Virus record (IMG/VR): IMGVR_UViG_3300049433_000085
Span: 1 to 40,476 of that record
DNA length: 40,476 nt
Reading direction: 5' to 3' (one strand)
DNA from: a virus
A program made the position numbers and the translations under genes. Below the pieces are notes generated by a model. It did no database searches. It was not told the DNA's origin and worked only from the letters and a program-made list of their open reading frames with translations. Shown one piece after another: positions 16,431-24,600 of the stretch (positions are counted from its first letter, which is position 1; each line of letters begins with the position of its first letter).

Positions 16431-16900
16431 GCATAGATAGCAAAATCTATCAGCGGGAATACTTTCAAAGAAATAAAGAAAGAACATCCGCTAGGCGATC
16501 ACTGGCTTCCAAAAGATTTTACAAAGAGAATCGAGAAGCTCGACTTGCTTATCACAGAGTATATGAATCAACACGCGTTCCGGCTTGGAAGATTGCATTT
16601 AAGGCGGCGAAACAAAGGGCTTTGAAAAAGAAGATCGAATTTGGCCTCACAAAAGAATGGGCATTAGTGAGATGGACTGGACGTTGCGAACTCACTGGTA
16701 TTGAGTTTGTTAGATCGGTTGGAAAAGGTGGTGGGCCAGGTATCTACTCGTGTAGTTTGGATCGAATAGACCATGCACTTGGATATGTCGAGTCTAATTG
16801 TAGGTTTGTTTTGGCATCAGTTAACGCATTCCGCGGAAGCGGATCCGATGATGAAATGTTGGCTATCGCAAAGAAATTAATTGCACAGGTGACTTCATGA
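16427..16900 (+). CDS. HNH endonuclease-like protein, AT-rich import
   Basis: 157 residues, overlapping both neighbours by 4 nt (ATGA at each end). The N-terminal 75 residues are very basic and Lys/Arg-rich (YFQRNKERTSARR, KAAKQRALKKK). The C-terminal half has the zinc/HNH pattern of phage homing nucleases: CELTGIEF, SLDRIDHALGYVESNCRFVLASVNAFRG. Base use is strikingly AT-rich beside its GC-rich neighbours, a sign of recent transfer. The HNH His may be supplied by DRIDH. The call is good; activity is not proven. Confidence 0.78.
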   Translation: MSIDSKIYQREYFQRNKERTSARRSLASKRFYKENREARLAYHRVYESTRVPAWKIAFKAAKQRALKKKIEFGLTKEWALVRWTGRCELTGIEFVRSVGKGGGPGIYSCSLDRIDHALGYVESNCRFVLASVNAFRGSGSDDEMLAIAKKLIAQVTS

Positions 16901-17175
16901 GTGCAGATCCGCAACAGATGGCCCAGATGCTGGCATCCCAACTGGGTAACGGTCAGCAACCGGGTGCGGCTCCCCAAGGCGGCAATCCGCTGGCCGGCGG
17001 GGCAGCCCAACTCGCCCAGAAAATCATGTTGATGCGCGCGCTGCAGCAGGGCCAGCCGCCGCCGCAACCGGGACAGCCTCCCAATCCTACCGCCATGGGT
17101 GCACCGGGCCTGCCGGGTCAGGCGCTGCCGCAGGGCTTGAATCAAGCGCCGCTGCCGGGAGCGGTCAATGGCTGA
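16897..17175 (+). CDS. small Pro/Gln/Gly-rich hypothetical protein
   Basis: 92 residues, ATGA-coupled to the HNH gene. Low complexity: a helix (DPQQMAQMLASQLGNGQQ), a central Leu/Met/Gln helix (QLAQKIMLMRALQQGQPP), then Pro/Gly-rich sequence. It looks like a small virion-associated protein in the internal-protein block. No family is recognised. Confidence 0.6.
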   Translation: MSADPQQMAQMLASQLGNGQQPGAAPQGGNPLAGGAAQLAQKIMLMRALQQGQPPPQPGQPPNPTAMGAPGLPGQALPQGLNQAPLPGAVNG

Positions 17176-18742
17176 CATGCCAGCCATCCCGCCGCCGTAC
17201 CTGGATCCTTCCCAGTATCCGGCCTATACGGATCTGTTGCGCAAGCAGCAGCTGGCGCAGATGTTGGCCCAGAATACGATGCAGTCCGCGCAGACCCCGC
17301 AGGACTGGAACTCCATGCGAATCGTCCCGCGGCGCTCGGCCCTGAGTAATGTCGCGACCCTGGCCTCTGCGTTGATGGCCGGCAAGGTCGGCAAGGACGC
17401 CTTGGGCGCTCAACAGAGCTACATGCAGGGCATGATGGGTGGGGCTGCACCTTCGTCCGTGCCCGCGACTAGCCAGGCGCCGGGTGCTGCGCCACCCAAC
17501 GGCGTCGACGGTTCCCAAGGCCCCCCAGGACCGGCTCCCCAGGCGCCGTCGGGCTTACTGGCGCCCGCTCCCGCGCCCAACCCCATGATCATCCCCGGCA
17601 TGACGCCGCGCCAGGCGCAGGGCGTTCTGACCATGGCCGGTCCGCAGGAGTACGGCAAGGCACTAATGGCGCAGTACGCGCCCACGGATATGGAGAAGAT
17701 CCTCAGAGCTGCGGGCATTGATCCCACTTCTGGCTTGGGGCGTCAGATCCTGCAGCAGACCGTCGCCAAGCAGAACTACATCGCGCCGATCGAGCAGCGA
17801 CCGGGTGCCGTTGAGCGCGATCCGCTTACGAACGCGGTCATCGGCCAGAATCCCAGCGCACCTACCGGTGGCGTCAACTTCTACGACAAAGGCGGAAACC
17901 TCACCGGCCAGGGTTTGGCGCCCGGGGCTGCGAGCGCGATCTCAGCCAGTTCCGCCGCGGACACGGCCGGTAAAGTCAGCCAGACACCCCTCGAGGCGGG
18001 CGTAGATGCCAGTGGGCGCAAGGTCTATGAATTCCCCACACCACCTGCCGTGGCTTCGGGTGCTCCTGGCGGACCGCCGGTGTCCGGCAATACCGCAGGC
18101 GGCACGACAGCCAGTCCTGCGGTCATGGAATCACAGAAGGCCGGTGCTCAAGCGGGTCAGGCCTATGCCAGCGAACTATCCAAGAATGCGGCCGGAGCGA
18201 CCGAAGTGCGTCGCTCGCTATCGGAGCTCACCAGTCTCGCCAAGGATGCCCCGCCGGCCGCCACTAACAACGCCAAGATGAAGACCGGCTCTATGATGAT
18301 TGCCGCAGGCGTCGATCCCGCCACGGTCTCGAAATGGCTCGGCGTGGATATCGGAGCGCTCCAGGCGGCACAGAAGCAAACCGCCACTCTGGCTGTGAAC
18401 ACCATTCACAGCATGACGAGCCGCGGTACCAACTTCGATCTCGAAACTTTCATGGCCAATAACCCCAATCTGGGGATGGCCGACCCGACCGCATTTAAAC
18501 GGGTCGCTGAGTACATGGACAACAAAGCCAAGCAAGAGATCGCCAAACAAAAGGATTTCTCTCAATGGAAGGCGGGAAAGTCTCCGGACGAGTGGGAGAC
18601 CGGCCATACCGCCCATTGGCTGGACCAACAGAATCAGGCCATTGAGAAAGGGCAATCCAACTCTACTGCCGGTACGGCCGTGACTCGGCAGATCGGCGGC
18701 AAGACCTATGTCCAACAGGACGGCAAGTGGTTTGAGCAATAA
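17168..18742 (+). CDS. putative internal/ejection virion protein 1
   Basis: 524 residues, overlapping the previous gene by 8 nt. Motifs: YLDPSQYPAYTDLLRKQQLAQML near the N-terminus, a small-residue hydrophobic helix (LSNVATLASALMAGKVGKDALG, about 60-80), long Pro/Gly/Ala-rich stretches, and helical blocks (ASELSKNAAGATEVRRSLSELTSLAKDA). Large low-complexity proteins in this place in podoviruses are usually internal core or DNA-ejection proteins. It lacks a recognisable transglycosylase motif. Function is inferred from position and composition. Confidence 0.65.
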   Translation: MADMPAIPPPYLDPSQYPAYTDLLRKQQLAQMLAQNTMQSAQTPQDWNSMRIVPRRSALSNVATLASALMAGKVGKDALGAQQSYMQGMMGGAAPSSVPATSQAPGAAPPNGVDGSQGPPGPAPQAPSGLLAPAPAPNPMIIPGMTPRQAQGVLTMAGPQEYGKALMAQYAPTDMEKILRAAGIDPTSGLGRQILQQTVAKQNYIAPIEQRPGAVERDPLTNAVIGQNPSAPTGGVNFYDKGGNLTGQGLAPGAASAISASSAADTAGKVSQTPLEAGVDASGRKVYEFPTPPAVASGAPGGPPVSGNTAGGTTASPAVMESQKAGAQAGQAYASELSKNAAGATEVRRSLSELTSLAKDAPPAATNNAKMKTGSMMIAAGVDPATVSKWLGVDIGALQAAQKQTATLAVNTIHSMTSRGTNFDLETFMANNPNLGMADPTAFKRVAEYMDNKAKQEIAKQKDFSQWKAGKSPDEWETGHTAHWLDQQNQAIEKGQSNSTAGTAVTRQIGGKTYVQQDGKWFEQ

Positions 18743-20232
18743 TGCCCACCGAGGTCACTGATCCGGGATTGCTTGCACAACTGAATGGCTCGCCCCAGCC
18801 AGTCAGTGATCCTGCGATCCTGGCGCAGCTGAACGCTACCGATCCGGGTACGGGCAGCATCAGCCATCAGTTGCTGCGGGGCGCCGGATTATCGGCCAAC
18901 GCTTTGGCCCATGGAGTCGTGGGCGCGGTCGACATGATCCCGGATGCCATGACCGCGGCATACAACTTCGCCAAGAATCCGCACATTCCGAAGTGGGAGG
19001 AAGTGAATCCGTTCTCGGCCAAGGCGTGGCCCAGCAACACTCCCACCGCGTTCGCAGATCGCGCACTGAACAGCGTGTTGCCAACTCCGGTGACGACACC
19101 TGAGAAGGTCGCGAGCTTCGGCCTCGGCATGGAGGGGGGCGCCTTGGTGCCGAACCTGCCGATTCCGGGCGCCAAAGCACCCGATAGTTTCGTATCGCCT
19201 CAGCAGCAACAGGCGCAGCGCCTAGCTGCAGGACTCAAACAGGCGCAGGACAAAGGCTATGTCGTGCCGCCCTCCACGACGAATCCCACGTTGTTCAACA
19301 AAACTCTGGAGACCATCGGGGGCAAGGAGGCGACCCAGAATCAGGCGCGGGTATTGAATCAGACCGCACGCAACACCGGGGCAGCGACAGATCTGGGCCT
19401 GAAGCCGGAAGTATTCACACCTGATGCCGTGGCAGCAGTAAAGCAGGAAGCGGGGCAAGGATTTGAGGCGGCCCGAGCCATTCCGCAGGTGAAGACAGAT
19501 CCGCAATATGCCGCGGCGCTGGATTCCGTGTTGAAGGAGAGCCACGGCTCAAATGCATCGTTTCCAGGGTCTGCGAATCCAGACATTGAGAAACTCGTCG
19601 ATATTTACCGACAGCCCACCTTCACGGGTGATGCGGCAGTGTCGGCTGTGAAAATGCTGCGAAGCAAGGCGAGTGATGCTTACCGCACCGGCAACAGTGA
19701 AACCGGAATGGCCTACAAAGGCTTGTCGAACGCAATTGAAGCCCAGTTGGAAAGAGGCGCTCAGCAAGCCGGGGGTTCTTATTCTGATCTGGTGAGTCAA
19801 CTGCGTCAGGCCCGAAAGACCTACGCGCAGGCTTCGACAGTTGAAGACGTTATGGACCCCAACGGCAATGTTAGCGGACAGAAGTTGGCCGCCGCCTTGC
19901 GTCGAGGGGAACCGCTATCTGGGAACCTGCTTCAAGCCGCAGAGCATGCGGCCAATTATCCGAAAGCCAACTTACCGGCCAATAGTAGCAACATCAGTCA
20001 TCTGAATATGTATGGCGGCCCATTGATTAGTTTGGCGGCCGAACATGCCACGGGGAGTCCATTGGGATTGCTCGCAGGCGCAGCATTGCCAGTAGCACGG
20101 GCAGGTTCACGCGCCTATTTATTGAGCGGGACGGGGCAAGCAGGGGCACGACCCCAGATGACCTCTGAGCTCGTACAGGCGTTGCAGAAGAAATTCCCCA
20201 ATTCAATTGCAGGAACGAGCAACCCGCAATGA
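18742..20232 (+). CDS. putative internal/ejection virion protein 2
   Basis: 496 residues, coupled by TAATG. It opens with two near-repeats (DPGLLAQLNG and DPAILAQLNA). A segment seen in podoviral virion proteins follows (LLRGAGLSANALAHGVVGAVDMIPDAMTAAYNF), then long helical Ala/Gln-rich regions (RLAAGLKQAQDKGYVVPPSTTNPT, AVSAVKMLRSKASDAYRTGN) and a C-terminal hydrophobic patch (PLGLLAGAALPVARAG). Together with the preceding gene it probably forms the ejection apparatus. No enzymatic motif is seen. Confidence 0.65.
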   Translation: MPTEVTDPGLLAQLNGSPQPVSDPAILAQLNATDPGTGSISHQLLRGAGLSANALAHGVVGAVDMIPDAMTAAYNFAKNPHIPKWEEVNPFSAKAWPSNTPTAFADRALNSVLPTPVTTPEKVASFGLGMEGGALVPNLPIPGAKAPDSFVSPQQQQAQRLAAGLKQAQDKGYVVPPSTTNPTLFNKTLETIGGKEATQNQARVLNQTARNTGAATDLGLKPEVFTPDAVAAVKQEAGQGFEAARAIPQVKTDPQYAAALDSVLKESHGSNASFPGSANPDIEKLVDIYRQPTFTGDAAVSAVKMLRSKASDAYRTGNSETGMAYKGLSNAIEAQLERGAQQAGGSYSDLVSQLRQARKTYAQASTVEDVMDPNGNVSGQKLAAALRRGEPLSGNLLQAAEHAANYPKANLPANSSNISHLNMYGGPLISLAAEHATGSPLGLLAGAALPVARAGSRAYLLSGTGQAGARPQMTSELVQALQKKFPNSIAGTSNPQ

Positions 20233-20250
20233 TCAAAACAGGCGGGTTTT
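20221..20250 (+). terminator. probable rho-independent terminator after the internal-protein genes
   Basis: AACCCGC (20221-20227) pairs with GCGGGTT (20242-20248) around a 14-nt loop that includes the stop codon, followed by TTTT. A second overlapping small hairpin (CGGGT-TTT-ACCCG) follows, so the two could be alternative structures. Confidence 0.45.
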
Positions 20251-20266
20251 ACCCGTGACCGCGACG

Positions 20267-20437
20267 ATGCTCATGTATATGGCAAAGAGCGCTATATACG
20301 GCTCTTTATGCCAAGACACGCTGGCGAGAAAGGCCCAAGCGATGAACCAAAATGTTGATTTCATGCCCGGCAACGCTACACCTGTACAGCACTGTACGGG
20401 CAAGCGGATTCGATCACAGAATCGGGAGTATTGCTGA
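20267..20437 (+). CDS. possible small protein before the tail fibre gene
   Basis: 56 codons from ATG 20267 (ATGs at 20273 and 20279 are alternatives), ending in a TGA that overlaps the next ATG (TGATG), the coupling style of this genome. No ribosome site is visible and no family is recognised. The stretch also holds two inverted repeats: AAAGAGC/GCTCTTT (around 20283-20309) and GTACAG-CA-CTGTAC (around 20383-20396). It may therefore be a structured leader instead of a gene. Confidence 0.3.
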   Translation: MLMYMAKSAIYGSLCQDTLARKAQAMNQNVDFMPGNATPVQHCTGKRIRSQNREYC

Positions 20438-21042
20438 TGGCCTACGATGGCAATGGCCTGTTTGTCCGGCTCTTCAACTGGGTCACGGATAAGACCAATG
20501 GGGTTCCCATCACCGCTTCCCGGATGGACGGGGAGGACAATGGGTTTGCCGCTGGACTGAGCCTATGCGTCACCCGGGACGGGCAGGGCAAGATGACCGC
20601 GGACTTCCTGCCCAGCGTCGACAATACGTTAAATCTGGGCAGCGGCGCATTTCGCTGGGCGGGGCTCAACGGCGATTCGGTTTTAAGTGGCACATCGATA
20701 CTCACCCTGACGGGATGCACCACTTCTCCTACGGGGACAGCTTCCTGGGCGCGGGTGGGGAAGATCGGAACGTTGTTTGTTCCGGCGATCAACGCCACGT
20801 CCAACACCACGGCCATGACCCTCACAGGTCTGCCTGCTGCGATGCAGCCTGCGAGCGTGACCGCCATCGTCTCATTGCCCGCCGTACAGAATAATTCGTC
20901 GGCCGTGAACAATGTGGACTGCATCCTGGCACCCGGAAGTGGAACCATCTCCTTTCGGCTGGCCGGCGGCGCGGCGGGATTTACTGGCTCGAACTTGAAA
21001 GGCACGGGCGCCGGTTTCGCCGTGACCTATCCGTTGATCTAA
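20437..21042 (+). CDS. tail fibre / tailspike-adapter protein
   Basis: 201 residues from ATG 20437, with GGGAG 8 nt upstream. The N-terminal block (LFNWVTDKTNGVPITASRMDGEDNGFAAGLSLCVTRDGQGKMTADFLPSVDNTLNLGSGAFRWAGLNGD) is typical of the virion-attachment end of podoviral tail fibre proteins. The remainder is a beta-rich domain (SWARVGKIGTLFVPAINATSN, GTISFRLAGGAAGF). It likely links the tail to the tailspike encoded directly after it. Confidence 0.75.
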   Translation: MAYDGNGLFVRLFNWVTDKTNGVPITASRMDGEDNGFAAGLSLCVTRDGQGKMTADFLPSVDNTLNLGSGAFRWAGLNGDSVLSGTSILTLTGCTTSPTGTASWARVGKIGTLFVPAINATSNTTAMTLTGLPAAMQPASVTAIVSLPAVQNNSSAVNNVDCILAPGSGTISFRLAGGAAGFTGSNLKGTGAGFAVTYPLI

Positions 21043-23136
21043 ATGGCCGTCGTTCGCGACATCCTGGAAGCAATTCACCAGCGGCGGGGAGGCGCCAACT
21101 CCGGCTCGGATCTATTTTCCACCATTGATCCTTATGCCTTGGCGGATGTGGAAACGAGTGCTGCGGTTGTCCCTACCAATTTCAGTTATCCGGTGGGCGA
21201 TCCCCGGCGCTACGGGGGCGATCCTCGAGGCGTAATCAATGCGGATGCCCCCTGGCAGCTGGCTACCAAAGTAGGGATCATTCGCCTGGCCGCCGCCTGC
21301 AGCTACAAGCTCGGTGCCGGGGCCAGCAGGACCGGACAAATCCTGATTCTGGGCGAAGGCAAGAGCAGCAAGATTCTGTGCGACTCAACTGTGCTGACCG
21401 TCACGCAGGGTACGGGATCGGTCGTCGACAACTTCTGGATGGAGAACATCACCGCTCCTTGGGTCATCTCCCGGAATTCCAACTGGGCAGCCCCGAACGC
21501 GACCTTCGCATCCCTGCAGCAATCCAACACGGTGCTCGGCTACCAGCCGACCAGTAACGATGCGGATATCTGGACTGCCAACACCTTCACGGCGAACCAG
21601 ACCGGCGGCACTGACACCATGACCGTCACGGTGGTGCCCGGCGGCAACACTGTTCAGCCAGGGGCGACGTTGAGCGGCACGGGCATCACTGCAGGGACGT
21701 CCATCCTGCGCCAGTTGACCGGCTCGGCCACCTTGGCCGGCACGTATCAGGTCAGTAATACCACAGGCTTTGCGTCCACCGCAGTCACGACTCTCGCCCT
21801 GACCAGCCCCCAACAGAGTCAGCAGATCGGACCCAAGATCCTCTTTCAGGGCGTCGCGACCGCCATCGAGATATCCAGGATCACGGGGCGCTTCGTCCTC
21901 ATTGAAATCCAGGATGCGTCCCACTCGGTGATACGCAACTGCGATGTCATCGGCGGCAAGGGTATCTGGGGCACGTTGATCTTCGACAACGGCGCCAATC
22001 ACATCCAGGGCTTGGGCAATGCCCTGCTGAACAATGTCGTGCGCTACGGGTCTTTCAGCGGCCTGGGCGCCTTCTTCAACGATGGCACCCGGATCGAAGG
22101 CAACCTATGTGAATTCGTCGGCGAGTCGGGCATCAAAGCGGGCGCTAATGCAGGCTCAGGGGGCAAAGTCTTCTCGGTGCGCTCCCAGATCATCGGCAAC
22201 ATCTGTCGATTCGGATATTACGACGGCATCGACACGGTCACAGATGTACCCACATCCAACACGAATCAGGCCTTTCACCTGGTCTCAGGCAATATCTGCA
22301 ACAGCAATAACGGCACGGGTGTCAATCTCGACGGCCTCTACAACACCTGCATCGGGAACACCTTTCAGGGCAACGGCCGTTTTGGCATCTGGTGCACGGG
22401 CGACCAGCAGAACATCATCGGCAACTACTGCAACAACAATAATGTCCTGCGCAATGCCGGCCAGCCGGAGATCCTGGGCGGTGGCAATAACAACGTCATC
22501 CTGGACAACGTGGTCTACATGCTCGGGGATGCGAACTCCGAGTCGATCCGCGCCACGAATACCCACTACATCGCCAACAACCGGACGACCTCAAACGGCT
22601 CCGCGGCAGGGCGCTTTAACTTCGGCAGTCCCATCACCTCGCTTCTGTCGAACAACGTGGACGACAGCACGGGGCTACAGACCGAGCAGTCCTTCATCTG
22701 GGGTATCAATAACAACGCCGGCACGCTTCAGCACACGACCTACGCACAATCCGGAGCGATTATTCTGGGGAACTTTCAGAGCCGCATTCTCAATGCATCC
22801 GGTACACCGGCTAATACTCCCACAGGCGCAGATGCTTCGACGCCGATGGCTGCGGGATGGAAGATTGGGAGTGCTTCCACGAACAATATCTGGGCGGATA
22901 CGAACGATCAGCTGACGGTGGCGAATGCACTGGGAATTACTTCCATTGCCTATAATGACACGGGTACTGAGGTGAGAGTGCGATCCCAGATCGCTTCCAT
23001 CAACATTAACGGCGTGACACGCTTTCGGCTGACATTTCAGTTCTTCACATCAACGGGAGCCGCGTTTGCGCTGACTACCGCGAACATCCCGGCCGGAAAA
23101 ACGATCCAGGTCCAATTTTACGGGAAGATCACTTGA
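21043..23136 (+). CDS. tailspike with right-handed beta-helix
   Basis: 697 residues, starting right after the previous TAA. The N-terminus is a short adapter helix (DILEAIHQRRGG). The region from about 290 to 500 shows pectate-lyase-like coils with regular Asn/Gly/Ile turns (NDGTRIEGNLCEFVGESGIKAG, SQIIGNICRFGYYDGIDT, NTCIGNTFQGNGRFGIWCTG, NIIGNYCNNNN). A Gly/Thr-rich insert (about 190-245) resembles the module in the 10008 protein. The C-terminus is a beta domain (FRLTFQFFTSTGAAF). Tailspikes bind and often cut surface polysaccharide. Catalytic residues cannot be picked out. Confidence 0.85.
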   Translation: MAVVRDILEAIHQRRGGANSGSDLFSTIDPYALADVETSAAVVPTNFSYPVGDPRRYGGDPRGVINADAPWQLATKVGIIRLAAACSYKLGAGASRTGQILILGEGKSSKILCDSTVLTVTQGTGSVVDNFWMENITAPWVISRNSNWAAPNATFASLQQSNTVLGYQPTSNDADIWTANTFTANQTGGTDTMTVTVVPGGNTVQPGATLSGTGITAGTSILRQLTGSATLAGTYQVSNTTGFASTAVTTLALTSPQQSQQIGPKILFQGVATAIEISRITGRFVLIEIQDASHSVIRNCDVIGGKGIWGTLIFDNGANHIQGLGNALLNNVVRYGSFSGLGAFFNDGTRIEGNLCEFVGESGIKAGANAGSGGKVFSVRSQIIGNICRFGYYDGIDTVTDVPTSNTNQAFHLVSGNICNSNNGTGVNLDGLYNTCIGNTFQGNGRFGIWCTGDQQNIIGNYCNNNNVLRNAGQPEILGGGNNNVILDNVVYMLGDANSESIRATNTHYIANNRTTSNGSAAGRFNFGSPITSLLSNNVDDSTGLQTEQSFIWGINNNAGTLQHTTYAQSGAIILGNFQSRILNASGTPANTPTGADASTPMAAGWKIGSASTNNIWADTNDQLTVANALGITSIAYNDTGTEVRVRSQIASININGVTRFRLTFQFFTSTGAAFALTTANIPAGKTIQVQFYGKIT

Positions 23137-23190
23137 CATCATGACAGATACCGAAGAAGGGGATTTCCCGCGGGCGCCGGGTCGATTGAC

Positions 23191-23472
23191 ATGACCGACT
23201 TCGGGGCCATCATCATTGGGTTAGGCGTGTTCGTCGGGCAGATCAGCACGGCCTATGTATTGGTCTCGAAGTCCAATCGGGATGCGCGGGAGAGCCGGGA
23301 AGACCGCGCCCGCAATGCCCAGAGCCTGCAAGCGCATCTGGAAAAGCAGGACACGACGCTCGTGGCACTGCACGCCAGCACCAATGGGTTGTCGAAGCGG
23401 GCTGAGGATCTCGCCAAGGAAGTAGGCAAATTGCAGGGACGGGCTGATGAAAAGGCGAACCCAACACCATGA
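23191..23472 (+). CDS. membrane-anchored coiled-coil lysis-region protein
   Basis: 93 residues. One N-terminal transmembrane segment (about 5-27, FGAIIIGLGVFVGQISTAYVLV) is followed by a long charged helix (SRDARESREDRARNAQ..., LEKQDTTLVALHASTNGLSKRAEDLAKEV). The HASTNG motif recurs in phage proteins from lysis cassettes. Topology would suit an inner-membrane spanin or a holin-associated protein. No Rz1-like lipoprotein is seen nearby. It overlaps the lysozyme start by 4 nt. Confidence 0.7.
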   Translation: MTDFGAIIIGLGVFVGQISTAYVLVSKSNRDARESREDRARNAQSLQAHLEKQDTTLVALHASTNGLSKRAEDLAKEVGKLQGRADEKANPTP

Positions 23473-23876
23473 GCGCTGTCGATCTCGCACTACCCAGGCT
23501 TAAAACAGAGGAGGGCTTCCGTGCCACCAAGTACACCGACACCCAAGGACATCTTTCAATCGGTTATGGATTCAATATTGACGCCGGGATCAGCCAGGGT
23601 GCTGCAGGAGCACTACTCGGGGCTCAGGCCACGGAGCGCCATCAAGCTCTCATGGGATTCAGATGGTATGCGAATCTCGATCCAGTCCGTCAATCCGTAT
23701 GTCTCGACATTGCCTTCAACTCCGGCACTCACGGTCTATTGAACTTCCCCCACATGATCGCAGCGTTAGCCAAAGGTGATTGGGCGACTGCGGCTGCGGA
23801 GTGCAAGGTCACCAATCCCGAGCTCGCCGGCCGCTATGCCGCGCTCGCTCAACTACTCCTGACAGGTGTCCCATGA
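23469..23876 (+). CDS. lysozyme (T4-type, GH24)
   Basis: 135 residues. Cuts the glycan chains of peptidoglycan. The catalytic motif reads KTEEGFRATKYTDTQGHLSIGYGF. Glu15 and Asp24 match E11 and D20 of T4 lysozyme. The third residue, Thr26 in T4, is Ser30 here. No signal peptide or N-terminal membrane anchor, so export would depend on a holin. Coupled to both neighbours by 4-nt overlaps. Confidence 0.85.
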   Translation: MSAVDLALPRLKTEEGFRATKYTDTQGHLSIGYGFNIDAGISQGAAGALLGAQATERHQALMGFRWYANLDPVRQSVCLDIAFNSGTHGLLNFPHMIAALAKGDWATAAAECKVTNPELAGRYAALAQLLLTGVP

Positions 23877-24397
23877 GTTTCGGCTCCAAAGCGCTCCAGA
23901 TCCTGCAGACCGTCGCCCCCACAGTGGCCCTCGCAGTCGGTGGGCCGTTCGGTCCCCTGGCCAGTGCGGCCATCTCTGCGGCTCTAGGTACGCCCAAAGG
24001 GGATGACAAAGCGGCTGAGGCGGCCTTGCTCAGTGCAACCCCGGACCAGCTGCTCGCGCTCACGAAGGAGAACGATGACTTTCAGGTGCAGTTGAAGCAG
24101 CTGGGCATCGAGGAGCAGAAGCTCGTTTTCGATGATGTGGCCAATGCGCGGGCACGGGAGATCGCGGTCAAGGATACGACCCCGCAGATACTGGCGTATG
24201 GCGTGACAGTGGGGTTCTTCGGAGCGCTGGGATACCTGTTGGTCCACGGCACGCCACCCACGGGCGGAGATGCGTTCCTCTTGATGCTCGGCTCACTGGG
24301 AACGGCCTGGGCCGGGATCATGGCGTACTTCTTCGGGAGCTCCACGGGTTCGTCTGCCAAGTCGGACACCATCGCCAAAATCGCCACTACGAAATAG
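23873..24397 (+). CDS. holin, three-TM type (GTA-holin-like)
   Basis: 174 residues from the ATG overlapping the lysozyme stop. An N-terminal hydrophobic helix (TVAPTVALAVGGPFGPLASAAISAAL) precedes a charged amphipathic middle (EAALLSATPDQLLALTKENDDFQVQLKQLGIEEQKL, ANARAREIAVKD). Two further membrane helices follow (QILAYGVTVGFFGALGYLLV and AFLLMLGSLGTAWAGIMAYFFG). This is the pattern of the 3-TM holin family associated with gene-transfer-agent release. It would form the inner-membrane hole. Confidence 0.8.
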   Translation: MSFGSKALQILQTVAPTVALAVGGPFGPLASAAISAALGTPKGDDKAAEAALLSATPDQLLALTKENDDFQVQLKQLGIEEQKLVFDDVANARAREIAVKDTTPQILAYGVTVGFFGALGYLLVHGTPPTGGDAFLLMLGSLGTAWAGIMAYFFGSSTGSSAKSDTIAKIATTK

Positions 24398-24405
24398 GTG
24401 CAACC

Positions 24406-24591
24406 GTGATCACCACGCTACTCGTCTTCTTCATCGTCCTATGCATTATCGGGCTGATCCTGTGGGGCATCAATCAGATTCCCGGTATCCCGCAGATCGT
24501 CAAAGTCGTCATTTACGTCGTCATCGGTGTCGTGCTGCTGCTGTGGTTGTTGCAGTACGTGCAGGGCGGCGCTCATCTGTCACTTCATTAG
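24406..24591 (+). CDS. small two-TM membrane protein
   Basis: 61 residues from GTG 24406. Two membrane helices (TLLVFFIVLCIIGLILWGI and VIYVVIGVVLLLWLLQYV) are joined by a short Pro/Ile loop (NQIPGIPQIVK). It resembles small phage membrane proteins of the Thivi_2564 type. It could be a second holin or an antiholin for the cassette; this is inference from location. Confidence 0.7.
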   Translation: MITTLLVFFIVLCIIGLILWGINQIPGIPQIVKVVIYVVIGVVLLLWLLQYVQGGAHLSLH

Positions 24592-24600
24592 GAGCCTTTC

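Noticed and set aside
22034-22915. Second rightward frame of 293 codons inside the tailspike
   Set aside because: Ser/Thr/Arg-rich shadow of the beta-helix coding frame; the tailspike frame is clearly the real one.
23141-23194. 17-codon frame ending in a TGA that overlaps the 23191 start
   Set aside because: Too short to support; could be a leader peptide, but there is no clear ribosome site.
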